Source: CAIWHR01 sp963773195
GTDB taxonomy: Bacteria > Pseudomonadota > Gammaproteobacteria > Burkholderiales > Casimicrobiaceae
Length of the DNA stretch: 64,000 bases
Direction: 5' to 3'
Assembly: GCA_963773195.1 (NCBI GenBank)
Contig: CAVZAE010000004.1
Coordinates: 124,001-188,000, forward strand
A program made the translations under genes and the position numbers. A model generated the notes under the pieces. The model ran no database searches. It saw only the letters and a program-made list of their open reading frames with translations, and had not been told where the DNA came from. Below are positions 1 to 9,490 of this stretch, piece by piece; position 1 is the stretch's first letter; each line of letters begins with the position of its first letter.

Positions 1-126
1 CAGACGGCGGGCAAGGAGCCGCGGCGGATCAACGATGGCGACGTCATCGAGGTCGCGGACGAGAAATTGCAGTTCGCGCTCCATCGACCCGCGGGAGTGC
101 CACCGCGGAACGACTCCCGTGTGTGA
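1..126 (+). CDS. C-terminal end of an FHA-domain protein (5' end outside window)
   Basis: The first 41 codons are open from the window edge and end in TGA at 124-126. The peptide contains INDGDVIEVADEKLQFALH, which matches the last two strands of forkhead-associated (FHA) domains, where a typical end is NDGD-hydrophobic-x-hydrophobic followed by a strand ending in F-x-L. FHA domains bind phosphothreonine peptides and are often fused to kinases, cyclases or secretion regulators. Only about 25 family-like residues are visible, so any partner domain is unknown. The tail after the domain is short and proline-rich. Confidence 0.55.
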   Translation, partial: QTAGKEPRRINDGDVIEVADEKLQFALHRPAGVPPRNDSRV

Positions 127-289
127 CGTGTAAGGATCTTGTCAGGATGACAATGCCGGTCGATCGCTTGCGATCGCATATGTAACGATTCCTTGCCAAG
201 CATCGTTTCTGCCATCGATCCGTCGTACGATGGTATCCATCATTGGGCCTGACGCCCGATCGTGCCGATTCGATCGTTGGAGGAACGCA

Positions 290-577
290 ATGAAGACGAT
301 GCTGTGCGTGATTTCGGTCCTGCTGCTGTGCTCGTGTGCGGCGGCACCCTCGCTGCAGACTTCATACAATGGACAGTCATTTGCGAGTGGACCTACGAGT
401 CCCAATGATCCAAGGCTCCGCAGTCCCCAGTACTACATGGATGACGATCGATCACCCGTTCTGCCAGGAAGCGTGCCGCAATCCTTCCAGTTCCGCGCGG
501 TCGACGGTTTCTGCAATGCCAACTGCCAGGCAAGCCGTCACACCGCTGAGTACTGCAGTCGCGCTTGCGGCATGTAA
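290..577 (+). CDS. Small secreted lipoprotein of unknown function
   Basis: This is a 95-residue product. The start at 290 is chosen because TTGGAGGAACGCA directly precedes the ATG and because the protein then begins with a signal peptide (MKTMLCVISVLLLCSC). The lipobox-like L-C-S-C predicts a lipidated cysteine at about residue 16. The mature part is polar and has four further cysteines near the C-terminus (FCNANC and YCSRAC), suggesting two disulfides in the periplasm. I do not recognise a family. A longer upstream start at 230 would bury the signal peptide and is unlikely. Confidence 0.62.
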   Translation: MKTMLCVISVLLLCSCAAAPSLQTSYNGQSFASGPTSPNDPRLRSPQYYMDDDRSPVLPGSVPQSFQFRAVDGFCNANCQASRHTAEYCSRACGM

Positions 578-596
578 GGCGCAAACCGGAGGCGCC

Positions 597-1004
597 ATGG
601 ACCCGTCGCCATCGGCTTTATCGGTAGCCGCGATTGTCGCGAGCGCGTTTGGCAAACTCGATCTCAAGCGGCGCGTGCCTCTATTGGGCCGCTTGCTTGG
701 CGCGGTCGGCCCGTTGGCACTGGCGGTGGTCGGCGGCGGTGTCTTCGTCAAATATCTTCCGAACGCTCGATGGTCTGTCGTGCCGGTATCGTTCGAGGAC
801 GCCGCTCTCGCCACGTCCAGCCAAGTGTACGAACTCGTGCGTTACGTGGAGCAAAGCAATCCGAACCTCATCGAAGGTGTGTTGACCGCACTGCTGCAGG
901 ATGGAGTCACAATGACAGCGCTTGGGGCATCTATCGTGGCCATCGCGATCAAGCAGATCCCCGGTCGAAGCCGTCAAGTGTCGACGTCGTCCGCCAAAGC
1001 GTGA
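597..1004 (+). CDS. Hypothetical membrane-associated protein
   Basis: This is a 135-residue protein starting at the ATG at 597, with a GGAGG-type ribosome site in CCGGAGGCGCC just upstream. It has one clear hydrophobic stretch (LLGAVGPLALAVVGGGVFV, about residues 29-48) and a second moderately hydrophobic helix near residues 100-120 (VTMTALGASIVAIAI). The rest is unremarkable. It follows the small lipoprotein by 19 bases in the same direction, so the two could be co-transcribed. I recognise no family. Confidence 0.45.
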   Translation: MDPSPSALSVAAIVASAFGKLDLKRRVPLLGRLLGAVGPLALAVVGGGVFVKYLPNARWSVVPVSFEDAALATSSQVYELVRYVEQSNPNLIEGVLTALLQDGVTMTALGASIVAIAIKQIPGRSRQVSTSSAKA

Positions 1005-1128
1005 AGAACTAGCTTGCGCTGGGGGCGGCGCATCCGATAGCGCTGCCGCGGTTCCCCGTCGGATTCGATCGTGTTGCGGCGCAGCATCAAGCCGCCTATG
1101 ATGGCGGCGTTGATCTGATGAAACCGCC

Positions 1129-2128
1129 ATGGCGACGCAGGACGATCCTCCCACCAACATCGCTGAGCTGATGCTCAAAGCCTTCGAGCTTCCGGAATGG
1201 CTCGTCGAGCCGGCGGTGCGCTCCTGCCGGCTGTTCAACACCGCGCTCGATTTCGTCTTCTACGACGTGTCAACGCTGCGCGCCGCACTGGGCGAGAAGG
1301 ACGCGCCGATGCGGGCCCGGCACGAAAAGCCCCCGTCGCGGATCATCGATTTCGATGCGTTGAGCAACCCCGAGGGGTCACTGCTCCTTATCGACGCGAC
1401 GACCGCGCCCTACGTCCACAGGTATCAGAGCGTAGAGAAATTCCTCGAGTCGCCTTACCAGGAGACTCGCGACGTCGACATCGCCACGATCACCGGTGTC
1501 GGCAGCTCAGCGCTGGGAAGCGCGGCCTTGGCGTGGGACATCTCGTCCGCGCTCGAAGAGCCCGTGCTGGCGATCGTGCCAGGCTATGGCGTCGCCGACG
1601 TCGTCCTGCAGGGACTCGGGGGCTGGTTCGCCTTCGGTCTGCATGATTTATTCGGCAGCAAGACACTGATCCAGACCGGGCTTGCGTTGACTGCTCCGGA
1701 GACCGCACGCATTGGTCGGAAGCTTGTCGCATCGACGCCGCAGGAGCCAACCGCGCGCGGCGCGCCGATCTTCCGCTATGGCTCGGGCTCATCGGATGTG
1801 CTTCACGCCTTGCTCGAGCATCGCGTGACACGCCTTCCGCGTTTTGGTCGGGCACAGCAAGGGGGCGTTGCAGATCAACAATGCGATCCAATCCCTTCCT
1901 GTCGAACGAACGCAGGGGCTGCGCGTGGTGACGCTCGGCTGCCCGATCGCTGAAAATGTATCGGGCGTCGACTATCACCAATACCTGGGGCTGTTTGATG
2001 CGCTCGGGCAGCTCAATGCCTGGGGTCATTGGCCCGATCATTGGCCGCCGACCTGGCACAGCACCAATCCCGTATTGCCGCCCGCCATGGCGGCAGGCGC
2101 GATGACGGCCGAGTCAGTGCGGGCGTAG
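1129..2128 (+). CDS. Alpha/beta-hydrolase-like protein, interrupted by one frame change
   Basis: The reading frame opens at 1129. After about 230 residues it must shift by one base near 1818-1832 to continue as a 100-residue C-terminal part that ends at 2128. The second part starts with VLVGHSKGAL, a classic nucleophile elbow (G-H-S-x-G) of lipase/hydrolase folds. The sequence after it, with a strand LRVVTLGCPI and a late histidine-rich segment (WGHWPDHWPPTWH), fits a core hydrolase domain. The N-terminal part has a hydrophobic region around residues 140-185. The family is not recognised more precisely. Good coding character on both sides of the break suggests a sequencing error or a very recent mutation. 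Confidence 0.55.
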
Positions 2129-2139
2129 CTCCGTATCGT

Positions 2140-3680
2140 CTACTGCGGCAGCGACGTGAGCACGGCTTGCATCGCACTCGACGTCGACCGGTTTGACCAG
2201 GTGATGCTGGAACCCGGCCTCCTGGGTGCGACGGCGGTCGCTCGCCTCGCCCCACCCCGTCAGCGCGATCAATGTCGTGCCCGACAGGTCCGGCTGCGCA
2301 CGGATCCGCTGTGCGACCTCATAGCCGTCCATGCCGGGCATGCCGAGATCGAGCATGACGACGCTCGGCCGGAAAGCACGAAGCACTTCGAGCGCTGCGG
2401 GGCCGTCGTAGACGACACGCACGTCGGCACCGATCATCTGGAGCAGTCCGCCGAGTGTATTGGCGGCATCCCGGTTGTCGTCCACGATGAGAATGCGCTG
2501 CATTTCGCGCACCCTCGGCATTGCGGCGGTTGGCGCGACACCGGCTTCCGCGCCGCGGCTCAGGGGCAGGCGTACGACGAACGCGCTTCCCTTTCCTTCC
2601 CCCGCGCTCGTCGCCGTGATGCTGCCCCCATGCATCTCGATCAGGCTGCGTGCGAGGGCGAGGCCGATGCCGAGCCCCGATTTGGAGCGCCTGTCGCGCG
2701 CATTGGCCTGCGCGAACATGTCGAATACACGCGACAGCGCGTCCGCGGGTATGCCGATGCCGGTATCGCTGACGGTGATAACCGCCGTGTCGTTCTCGCG
2801 GCGAGCGGCAATCGAGATGCGGCCGCCAGGATCGGTGTACTTGGCGGCGTTGTTGAGCAGGTTGGAAAACACCTGCGCGAGACGCACGGCGTCGCCGTCG
2901 AGCAGCAACGCCTCGCTCGGTAGCGAGACCTCCAGCACATGATTCGCCGCATCGATCAGCGGGCGGCTGGTTTCCACCGAGTCGGCGACGACGGCCGCGA
3001 GATTCACGGTAGTCTTCTGCAGATCGATCTTGCCGCGGGTGATGCGCGAGACGTCCATCAGGTCATCGATCAGCCGCACCATGTGACTGACCTGGCGATC
3101 CATGATCTCGTAGGCGGGGACCGCGGGCTGGCCCGCGGCGGTGAGGCGCAGCAGACTGCAACGAGTTGCGGATGGGCGCGAGGGGATTGCGCAGCTCGTG
3201 CGCCAGCGTGGCGAGGAACCGGTTCTTGCGCTCGTCGGCCTCCTCGCGCTCCTCGAGATGCGCCCGCGCCTCGTACTGCCGGGTACGGGCGCGCAACGCG
3301 CTGCGCACGGCACTCACCAGCGCCGCGACGCGAACCGGCCGCTCGAGCAGCGTGACGTTGCCGAGCGTCTTCCGCGTCCTAGCTGCCACCTCCGAATCGG
3401 CGCCGGCACGCGTAAGAAGCAGGATCGGAAGGTCGGACCACGGGGGCTGTCGGGCGAGCAACGTCGCGAGCCGACCGTCGTGCCCCGCGAGCGCCTCCTC
3501 GGCAATGACGATGGCGGCCGCGCCCCGCTCGACCTCGAGCGCGAGCTGCTCCAGGTCGCGGCAACTGACGCATAACCGCGCTTCTGAGGCCAACGCCGCC
3601 GCCATGAGCGACGCATCCTTCCCGACCGGCGCCAGGATGAGCAGCCGGCGCTCGAGAGCCGCTTCCGGCGTCGGGCTCAT
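2140..3680 (-). CDS. Hybrid sensor histidine kinase with N-terminal pseudo-receiver and C-terminal receiver (two frame changes)
   Basis: Domain order is as follows. An N-terminal receiver-like domain (about residues 10-130) has IAEEA where the phospho-Asp should be. A coiled linker follows, then a HisKA dimerisation domain with the phospho-histidine in LATLAHELRNPLAP. Next is an HATPase domain (N box NLLNNAAKY, G1 DTGIGI, G2 SGLGIGLALARSL). A true receiver closes the protein, with VDD, MLDLGMPGMDG (phospho-Asp) and HLVKPVD. Frame changes lie near 3157 (just after the phospho-histidine box) and near 2181. Correcting the second gives an end AVLTSLPQ-stop at 2140. The start overlaps the end of the KaiC-like gene by four bases (ATGA), so the two are translationally coupled and probably work together. 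Confidence 0.85.
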
Positions 3681-5143
3681 GTCCTTTTCGCCTTCTCCGG
3701 CACACCGGTGAGGATGCCGCGGAAGCCGCGCAGCGGCTCGCCGATGGTGATGCGCCCCTTTTTCATGCTGAAATCGCGGATGCTTCGTTCGTGCTCGCCG
3801 CCCCGCATCTTGACCACCGAGATCGCCTGCCTGACTTCGCCTTCGGACTCGAAATATCGCAGCAGCACGACGGCATCCGCGAGATAGCTCGCATCCATCG
3901 GCGCGCTCATGTGGGTGCCCATCATTCCCTGGTGGGCGGCGACCAGGATCGTCGCCACGCCCGCCTGGCCCAGATAGGTGAGTATCTCGTGCAGCTGGAC
4001 GACCAGAAACTTCTCGTCCGGCATCGAATTGAGATAGCCGTTCAGGCTGTCGAGCACGACGAGCTGCACGCCGTCGGTCTCCACAGCGCTGCGAATGGAC
4101 TGCGCGAGCTCGCCCGGCGAAAGCTCGGCGGGATCGATCTGCCGAACGCGGACCCGACCGGCATCGACGTGTTCCTTCAACGGGATGTTCAAGCCTTCCG
4201 TGCGACTGAACAGCGTGTTAGCGCTCTCGTCGAAGATGAACATCGCGGCGCGGCCGCCCTGCGCGGCGATGCTGGCCGCGAACAGCGAAGCGAGGGTCGA
4301 TTTTCCGGTTCCCGCCGCGCCCTGGATCAGCGTGCTCGTGCCGCGCTCCAATCCTCCGCCGAGCATGGTGTCGAGCGCGGCGATACCGCTCGCGATGCGC
4401 TCCCGGGTGGACGTCTGACGATGCTCCGACGCGACGAGTCGGGGATAGACCTCGAGACCGCCGCGCCGAATCCTGTAGTCGTGGTATCCCCCGCGAAAAT
4501 CGCTGCCGCGGAATTTGGTCACGCTGAGTCGACGGCGCGCATCGCCAAAGAGTGGCACCGTGTGCTCGAGCAGCAGGGCGCCGTGGGCGATGCTCTGGAC
4601 CTGCAGATCGTGCTCGGCCGAGGTCAGGTCGTCGAGCAGGAGCACCGTGCAGCGACGGCCGGCGAAGAAGTGCTTCAACGCCAGGATCTGTCTCCGATAG
4701 CGCAGCGGGCCGCCCGCGAGCAGCCGCAGCTCCGACAGCGAATCGAATACGATCCGTGTCGGCTTGGTGCGTTCGACTTCGTCCAGTATTCTGCGCGTGG
4801 TTTCGGACAACTCCACTTCGGACGGATGGAAGACCGTATATTGCTCGTCCGGCTCGAGAGCATCCTCCGACGGCATCAGCTCGCTGATGGACATGCCTTC
4901 GAGCGACCATCCGTGCGAGGCGGCGACGCCTTCGACTTCGGCGAGGGTCTCGGACAGTGTCAGGTACAACACCTTTTCCCCGCGCCGCACGCCCTCGAGC
5001 ATGAACTGAAACGCAAGCGTCGTCTTCCCCGATCCCGGCATGCCTTCGATCAGGTAAAGCCGGTCCGCGGTGAATCCGCCATGCAGGATATCGTTCAGGC
5101 CTTGGATGCCCGTACCGATCCGGGAGTCGTGCGCGTCAGTCAT
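3677..5143 (-). CDS. KaiC-like double RecA-fold ATPase
   Basis: This 488-residue protein has two KaiC domains. The first has Walker A GMPGSGKTT (34-42) and Walker B IVFDSLSE (131-138). The second has Walker A GAAGTGKST (275-283) and Walker B LVVLDSLN (361-368). Cyanobacterial KaiC has paired catalytic glutamates; here the first domain has S64-E65 and the second D305-E306. The KaiC autophosphorylation pair Ser431/Thr432 aligns with S419-Y420 in DASYLAD. There is no kaiA or kaiB nearby. The gene is coupled by ATGA overlap to a hybrid histidine kinase, so the likely role is an ATP- or phosphorylation-state input to two-component signalling rather than a complete circadian oscillator. Confidence 0.9.
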   Translation of the reverse strand: MTDAHDSRIGTGIQGLNDILHGGFTADRLYLIEGMPGSGKTTLAFQFMLEGVRRGEKVLYLTLSETLAEVEGVAASHGWSLEGMSISELMPSEDALEPDEQYTVFHPSEVELSETTRRILDEVERTKPTRIVFDSLSELRLLAGGPLRYRRQILALKHFFAGRRCTVLLLDDLTSAEHDLQVQSIAHGALLLEHTVPLFGDARRRLSVTKFRGSDFRGGYHDYRIRRGGLEVYPRLVASEHRQTSTRERIASGIAALDTMLGGGLERGTSTLIQGAAGTGKSTLASLFAASIAAQGGRAAMFIFDESANTLFSRTEGLNIPLKEHVDAGRVRVRQIDPAELSPGELAQSIRSAVETDGVQLVVLDSLNGYLNSMPDEKFLVVQLHEILTYLGQAGVATILVAAHQGMMGTHMSAPMDASYLADAVVLLRYFESEGEVRQAISVVKMRGGEHERSIRDFSMKKGRITIGEPLRGFRGILTGVPEKAKRT

Positions 5144-5324
5144 GGGTAGTGCCCGCGGGACTTTCGAGTGTAAGACCGACGATCGTGCCGCGCCAGCGCA
5201 ACACAGAGACTTGCCGGGTTTACTTAGACGTGCGAGACGCGCGACCGGTAACTTTTACAAAACGATCGTCATCGAGCCAGTGATCGCGGGCGGCAATCCA
5301 TAATCGACGCGCGGCGACATGAGG

Positions 5325-6755
5325 CTACTCCGTGTTGTTGCACATAGCGAGCGGCGCCGCGACAGCTTCCAGCGAACGCCGCTCGGCATCGATGGCGAAG
5401 AAGAAGGCGACTGCCGCCGCCGCCAGCATCAGCCCTCCTCCGAGCGCATACCCCATGAACACTTCTGCCCGTTCTCCCGACGCGATCAGGTGGCCGAACA
5501 CGATCGGCCCCGCGATTCCTCCCAGCGCCGTGCCGATCGCGTAGAACCATGCGATGGCACTCGCGCGCACCTCGAGCGGGAAATATTCGCCGACGGTGAG
5601 ATAGGCCGAACTCGCCGCTGCGGAGGCGAAGAAGAACACGACACTCCACGCCAGCGTTTGAGTTTGCGGCGTCAACATGTCCGCTTTGAAAAAGAGTCCC
5701 GTCACGATGATCAGCGCTCCGGACAGCGCGTAGGTCATCGTGATCATGAAGCGCCGGCCGATCTGGTCGAACAAGGGCCCGAGCAGGAGTGGCCCTAGAA
5801 AGTTGCCCGCAGCAAACGGAAGCAGGAACAAACCCACGCGTCCTTCGGACACTTCGTAATACCGCGTCAGCACGAGCGCGTATGTGAAAAATATGGCGTT
5901 ATAGAGAAATGCCTGCGCACCCATGAGGCTCAGTCCGAGCACGACGCGGCGCGGGTAACGACGAACGAGCACGCCCAACAGCTCAAACCAACCGACGTGG
6001 CCCTGTGGATCGAGGAGGATCGTAGGAGCGGCTTCTCCGTGAAGCACTCGCGCCCTGGATTCTATTTCCAGGACGATGCGTTCAGCCTCGCCGTGGCGGC
6101 GCCGCAATAGGAGCCAGCGCGGACTCTCGGGGATGAAGCGTCGAAGCGGAAGAATTCCCAGTGCGAGTGCACCGCCGACGATGAACGCGACGCGCCAGCC
6201 CCACGCCGGCGCGAACAATTCCGGATCGAGGAAGACTACCGCGGCCGCCGCTCCGGCAGCAGCGCCGACCCAGAAGCTTCCATTCACGGCAAGATCGACG
6301 CGTCCGCGCAAGCGCGCAGGCATGAATTCCTGTATGGCCGAATTGATGGCCGCGTATTCGCCGCCGATGCCCGCGCCGGTGACAAAGCGCATCGCCAGAA
6401 AGACAGGATAGTTGGGCGCAAGTCCGGACGCGATGGTCGCCGCAGCGTAGACGCCGAGCGTGACGAAAAACAGCTTGCGGCGACCATATCGATCGGCGAG
6501 CCCGCCGAACAGAACCGCACCCATCACGGCGCCGGCGACGTACGCGCCCGCAACTTCGCCGACCTGACCGGGCGTGAGCCCAAGCGCGGTGGGCAAGGTC
6601 AGCACGCTGCCCAGCGAGCCGACGAGCGTGACCTCGAGCCCATCGATGATCCAGCTCGTGCCGAGGGCGGCGATCAAGGACGAGTGAAACGACGACCAGC
6701 GAAGCCGATCAAGACGTGCAGGTACGTTCGTTGGGAACGGCCCGTCATCGATCAT
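5325..6755 (-). CDS. MFS transporter, sugar-porter/aromatic-acid type
   Basis: This 476-residue protein has about twelve membrane segments. It carries major facilitator signatures: G-x-x-x-D-R-x-G-R-R after helix 2 (GLADRYGRRKLFF), a helix 4-5 motif RFVTGAGIGGEYAA, PESPRW after helix 6 and a second D-x-I-G-R-R (LFDQIGRR) after helix 8. The PESPRW box is typical of the sugar porter and related organic-acid branches; the substrate cannot be told from sequence. It is likely an inner-membrane proton symporter. It stands alone, transcribed toward the KaiC-like gene with a gap of about 180 bases. The C-terminal tail is short and ends in CNNTE. Confidence 0.85.
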   Translation of the reverse strand: MIDDGPFPTNVPARLDRLRWSSFHSSLIAALGTSWIIDGLEVTLVGSLGSVLTLPTALGLTPGQVGEVAGAYVAGAVMGAVLFGGLADRYGRRKLFFVTLGVYAAATIASGLAPNYPVFLAMRFVTGAGIGGEYAAINSAIQEFMPARLRGRVDLAVNGSFWVGAAAGAAAAVVFLDPELFAPAWGWRVAFIVGGALALGILPLRRFIPESPRWLLLRRRHGEAERIVLEIESRARVLHGEAAPTILLDPQGHVGWFELLGVLVRRYPRRVVLGLSLMGAQAFLYNAIFFTYALVLTRYYEVSEGRVGLFLLPFAAGNFLGPLLLGPLFDQIGRRFMITMTYALSGALIIVTGLFFKADMLTPQTQTLAWSVVFFFASAAASSAYLTVGEYFPLEVRASAIAWFYAIGTALGGIAGPIVFGHLIASGERAEVFMGYALGGGLMLAAAAVAFFFAIDAERRSLEAVAAPLAMCNNTE

Positions 6756-6789
6756 GCATTTGAGCCTACCTAAGCCGGGCGTTTGTGCA

Positions 6790-7905
6790 TTACTGCGCTG
6801 GCCACGGAACTACCGTCCCCCCGGTTGTCGCCGTGACATCGGCGATTGTACTGTTCTGTCGGGTGAAGACCTTTCCGTTGTTTCGCGCAACCACCTCCCC
6901 GCCGACATCTCCATTTTCAAATACGGTCGCGCTGTCGAGCCAGACCTGCGAGTTGCAGAGCCCGCCGTCCGTGACTATTCCGCCGCCGTTGTGAGTAACC
7001 TGCGTCCGCGTGACGATCGCTTCGAGCGTGCACCCGGTCGCGGCGAATCCATAGCCCACGTCGATGCCGTTAGCAAGATTCCCGGAAATGGTGCTGTCCA
7101 TGATGACGACGCGCACGCTTCCACCGTCGCCTGGTGTTTCGACGCAAAGTCCGCATACGCCCCGCGAAATTAGCGAGCGCGCGATGCTGATACGCACCTT
7201 CGACGCGGAGAGTCCGGCTCCGAGGCCCGCTCCGAGGATATTCCGAATGCTGCCAGTCACTACGCTATCCTCGATTGCGATCTGGGCCGCACCGAAGGTC
7301 GCGATTCCTTGAATATTGTTGTCCTCGATGCGCGTCCGCGAGATCGTTGTGTAGACCGTGTTGGACACGTCCGCGCCCGCTACGTATAGGCCGATATAGT
7401 TGGCATGTACAAACGAGTCCGATAGATGTACGACGCCGCCGCCCGGCGCGGCGATGATAATGCCCTGATCCGTGAATCCTGAAATGTCGCAACGATCGAT
7501 GTTAAGCCCGGCGCCAGCATTGAATCTAATTCCGGCGCCTCCTCCAAACCCCTTGAGAGTAAGCCCCCGTAACGTAACGCTGACGTCCGCCCCGTTAATG
7601 GTAATTGCGTCACCTCCCGTGGCAGTCACGCCACCATAGATCCCGCTTGGCGCGATGATCGATACGGACTTCGTGATAGCTGCAGGCCCATATCCGGCCG
7701 AATCAAGCACAATCACTTCGCCACTTGACGCCGTCTGGCTAATCGCCGTCGCAAATGAGCGACATGGCAGCGTGAGAGTGCATGGATTGGTGTCAACGCC
7801 CGTGCTGGCCACGAACGTCCGCTGCGCGGCAGCGTTGGCACTGCCGTGCGCGAGGAAGCACAACGCAACCACGATCGACACCAGCGCCGCTTTGCGATCC
7901 GGCAT
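6790..7905 (-). CDS. Secreted right-handed parallel beta-helix protein
   Basis: This 371-residue protein has an N-terminal signal peptide (hydrophobic core VSIVVALCFLAHG, cleavage after SANA). The mature part begins with TFVASTGVDTNPCTL and PCRSFATAIS, the usual opening of bacterial pectate-lyase-like beta-helix proteins. It continues with repeated short strands and turn asparagines (for example VTLRGLTLKGFGG, LNIDRCDISGF, VRVVIMDSTISGN). No catalytic residues can be assigned. A shortened paralogue lies at 42422-43207. The gene ends 34 bases before the MFS gene start, on the same strand. Secretion and a surface or carbohydrate-related role are inferred from the fold only. Confidence 0.78.
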   Translation of the reverse strand: MPDRKAALVSIVVALCFLAHGSANAAAQRTFVASTGVDTNPCTLTLPCRSFATAISQTASSGEVIVLDSAGYGPAAITKSVSIIAPSGIYGGVTATGGDAITINGADVSVTLRGLTLKGFGGGAGIRFNAGAGLNIDRCDISGFTDQGIIIAAPGGGVVHLSDSFVHANYIGLYVAGADVSNTVYTTISRTRIEDNNIQGIATFGAAQIAIEDSVVTGSIRNILGAGLGAGLSASKVRISIARSLISRGVCGLCVETPGDGGSVRVVIMDSTISGNLANGIDVGYGFAATGCTLEAIVTRTQVTHNGGGIVTDGGLCNSQVWLDSATVFENGDVGGEVVARNNGKVFTRQNSTIADVTATTGGTVVPWPAQ

Positions 7906-7973
7906 TCGAGGTCTCCCTTGCTGTTAAGGCGGCTGGTGCGGCCGTAGACACGAAATGGTACGCGACCACCGCT

Positions 7974-8175
7974 CTGTTCGGGCCTGCGTACGGCGCCAGC
8001 AAGGACAGTGTCGTGCAGCTGACGAAGTCGGTGGCGGTGACGTGGGCTCCGGACAATATCCAGGGCAACGCGGTGCTGCCCGGCTGGGTCGATACCGACC
8101 TGATGCGCCATGGACACAAAGCGATCTCCGGCCTTGACAATCGCGTGCTCGCCGACACGGCGGCGGGGTATCGGG
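7974..8175 (+). pseudogene. Remnant of a short-chain dehydrogenase/reductase (C-terminal half)
   Basis: An open stretch encodes GPAYGASKDSVVQL, the Y-x-x-x-K active-site helix of SDR enzymes, then VAVTWAPDNIQGNAVLPGW and VDTDLM, the standard following strand and P-G motif. The Rossmann N-terminal half (glycine-rich NAD site) is missing. The reading continues into an unrelated tail after about 8175. The fragment abuts the 5' side of the beta-helix gene, and no start codon belongs to it. It is a gene fragment left by rearrangement; the Tyr and Lys of the active site are still present. Confidence 0.7.
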
Positions 8176-8362
8176 GACGCATCGACGATCGCTTCCAACT
8201 GCATGTCGATTTTGGTGCAATGCACCATTACGGACTTAGTTCCATCGATTAATATTATGTCAATGATCTGAAAGGGTGATTGGACGAGGCCGTGAGCCGG
8301 CTGTACCTTCTGATGCTGCATTGCACAATTGCATTGTCGCATTGCCACGTCGGGAGGTCCTT

Positions 8363-8683
8363 ATGCAAAGGCACGACCCATTGCAAGCGCGTCATTGCTC
8401 GCCTGCGGACAGGCGCACTCTGGTGTTGCTCGGGTTCTGGATGCGTTCAGCGTTCGTTGGCGCCGCCTGCGCGGCCGCTGGCGTCGCATCGATGATTCGT
8501 CCACAAGGCGCGTCGTCCGTGACCGCCCTGATCTTGATCGGGGTTGGCATCGGGTTCGCCTGTCTTGCGTGGCAACGTACCGCCGCGCTGCTTGATCGCA
8601 TCGATACGAACACCTCAATTCAGTCCCGAGGCGACGGCGCTTCGTCGCCGCGTCCTGTGGTGCGCGCGTCCGTATCATCCTGA
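8363..8683 (+). CDS. Small inner-membrane protein, unknown function
   Basis: This 106-residue product starts at the ATG at 8363, preceded by a good ribosome site (CGGGAGGTCC). Two hydrophobic helices are visible: SAFVGAACAAAGVASMI (about 29-45) and SVTALILIGVGIGFACLAW (about 51-70). Charged cytoplasmic-type ends flank them. I recognise no family. It stands alone between the SDR remnant and the GNAT gene. Confidence 0.5.
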   Translation: MQRHDPLQARHCSPADRRTLVLLGFWMRSAFVGAACAAAGVASMIRPQGASSVTALILIGVGIGFACLAWQRTAALLDRIDTNTSIQSRGDGASSPRPVVRASVSS

Positions 8684-8860
8684 CTTGCCGCGCCCGCTGC
8701 GCGGCGCCATTTGTCCGGCCGAGGCCGTCGGTGCCTTTGGACTGAAGTCGTCCACTAGCGCCGTCAGCGGCGACTCGACGCACTCCTAGATGCCGGGCAC
8801 AACCAACACGAGGATCGGTGTGCATACGCACTTGGCTGCCACCGGACCGGAGATTCCAAC

Positions 8861-9478
8861 ATGACCGTCATCGTCCAACGTCTCACCGATAGCGCGCGAG
8901 CGTCGCTCGCGGAGCATTTTCTAGCATTGCCAACCGAGGACCGACGCTTGCGGTTCGGTACAGCCGTCCCCGCCGAGCGCCTTACGGCCTACGCGAACGA
9001 CATCGATTTCGATCGCGACGCGGTATTTGCGGTCCACGACGATCGGCTCGCGCTCGTCGGCGTGGCGCACGTGGCCATCAGCGATGATTTCGCAGAACTT
9101 GGGCTCTCCGTTTTGCCGGCGCACCGCGGCCAAAGCGTCGGTAGCGGACTCTTCGAACGCGCCGCCGAGCACGCGCGCAATCGCTTCATCGCCCGGCTCT
9201 ACATGCACTGCCTCAAAGACAACGCACCGATCATGCGCATCGCCCGGAAGTTCGGCATGGACATCGTGACGAGCATCGGCGAGGCCGACGCGCACCTCGA
9301 GTTGCCAAAGGCTTCGCCCGCCTCAATCGCAATGGAACTGGTGACCGATCGACTCGCGCTCTACGACTACACGCTCAAGGCGCACACCGCCGCACGGAAG
9401 CGTATCCATGCCGAATCACGCGCCGCCGCATCTGCTTGGCCACACCCGCCGACGGTTTGTCCGATCGACCCCCAATAG
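8861..9478 (+). CDS. GNAT-family N-acetyltransferase
   Basis: This 205-residue protein has the GNAT core. The strand VGVAHVAISDDFAELGLSV leads to the acetyl-CoA loop HRGQSVGSGLFERAAEHAR (about residues 88-106, R/Q-x-x-G-x-G/S type). A C-terminal strand NAPIMRIARKFGMDI follows, where the Asn and the helix are typical of the family. The N-terminal element DRRLRFGTAV resembles acetyltransferases linked to stress genes. Its acceptor is unknown. It precedes methylglyoxal synthase by 12 bases on the same strand, so the two may be co-transcribed. Confidence 0.8.
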   Translation: MTVIVQRLTDSARASLAEHFLALPTEDRRLRFGTAVPAERLTAYANDIDFDRDAVFAVHDDRLALVGVAHVAISDDFAELGLSVLPAHRGQSVGSGLFERAAEHARNRFIARLYMHCLKDNAPIMRIARKFGMDIVTSIGEADAHLELPKASPASIAMELVTDRLALYDYTLKAHTAARKRIHAESRAAASAWPHPPTVCPIDPQ

Positions 9479-9490
9479 GCGATTCGAATC

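Noticed and set aside
3791..5149. 452-codon plus-strand open frame opposite the KaiC-like gene
   Set aside because: Shadow of the minus-strand gene in high-GC DNA; His/Arg/Gln-rich composition without domains, while the minus strand has clear KaiC motifs.
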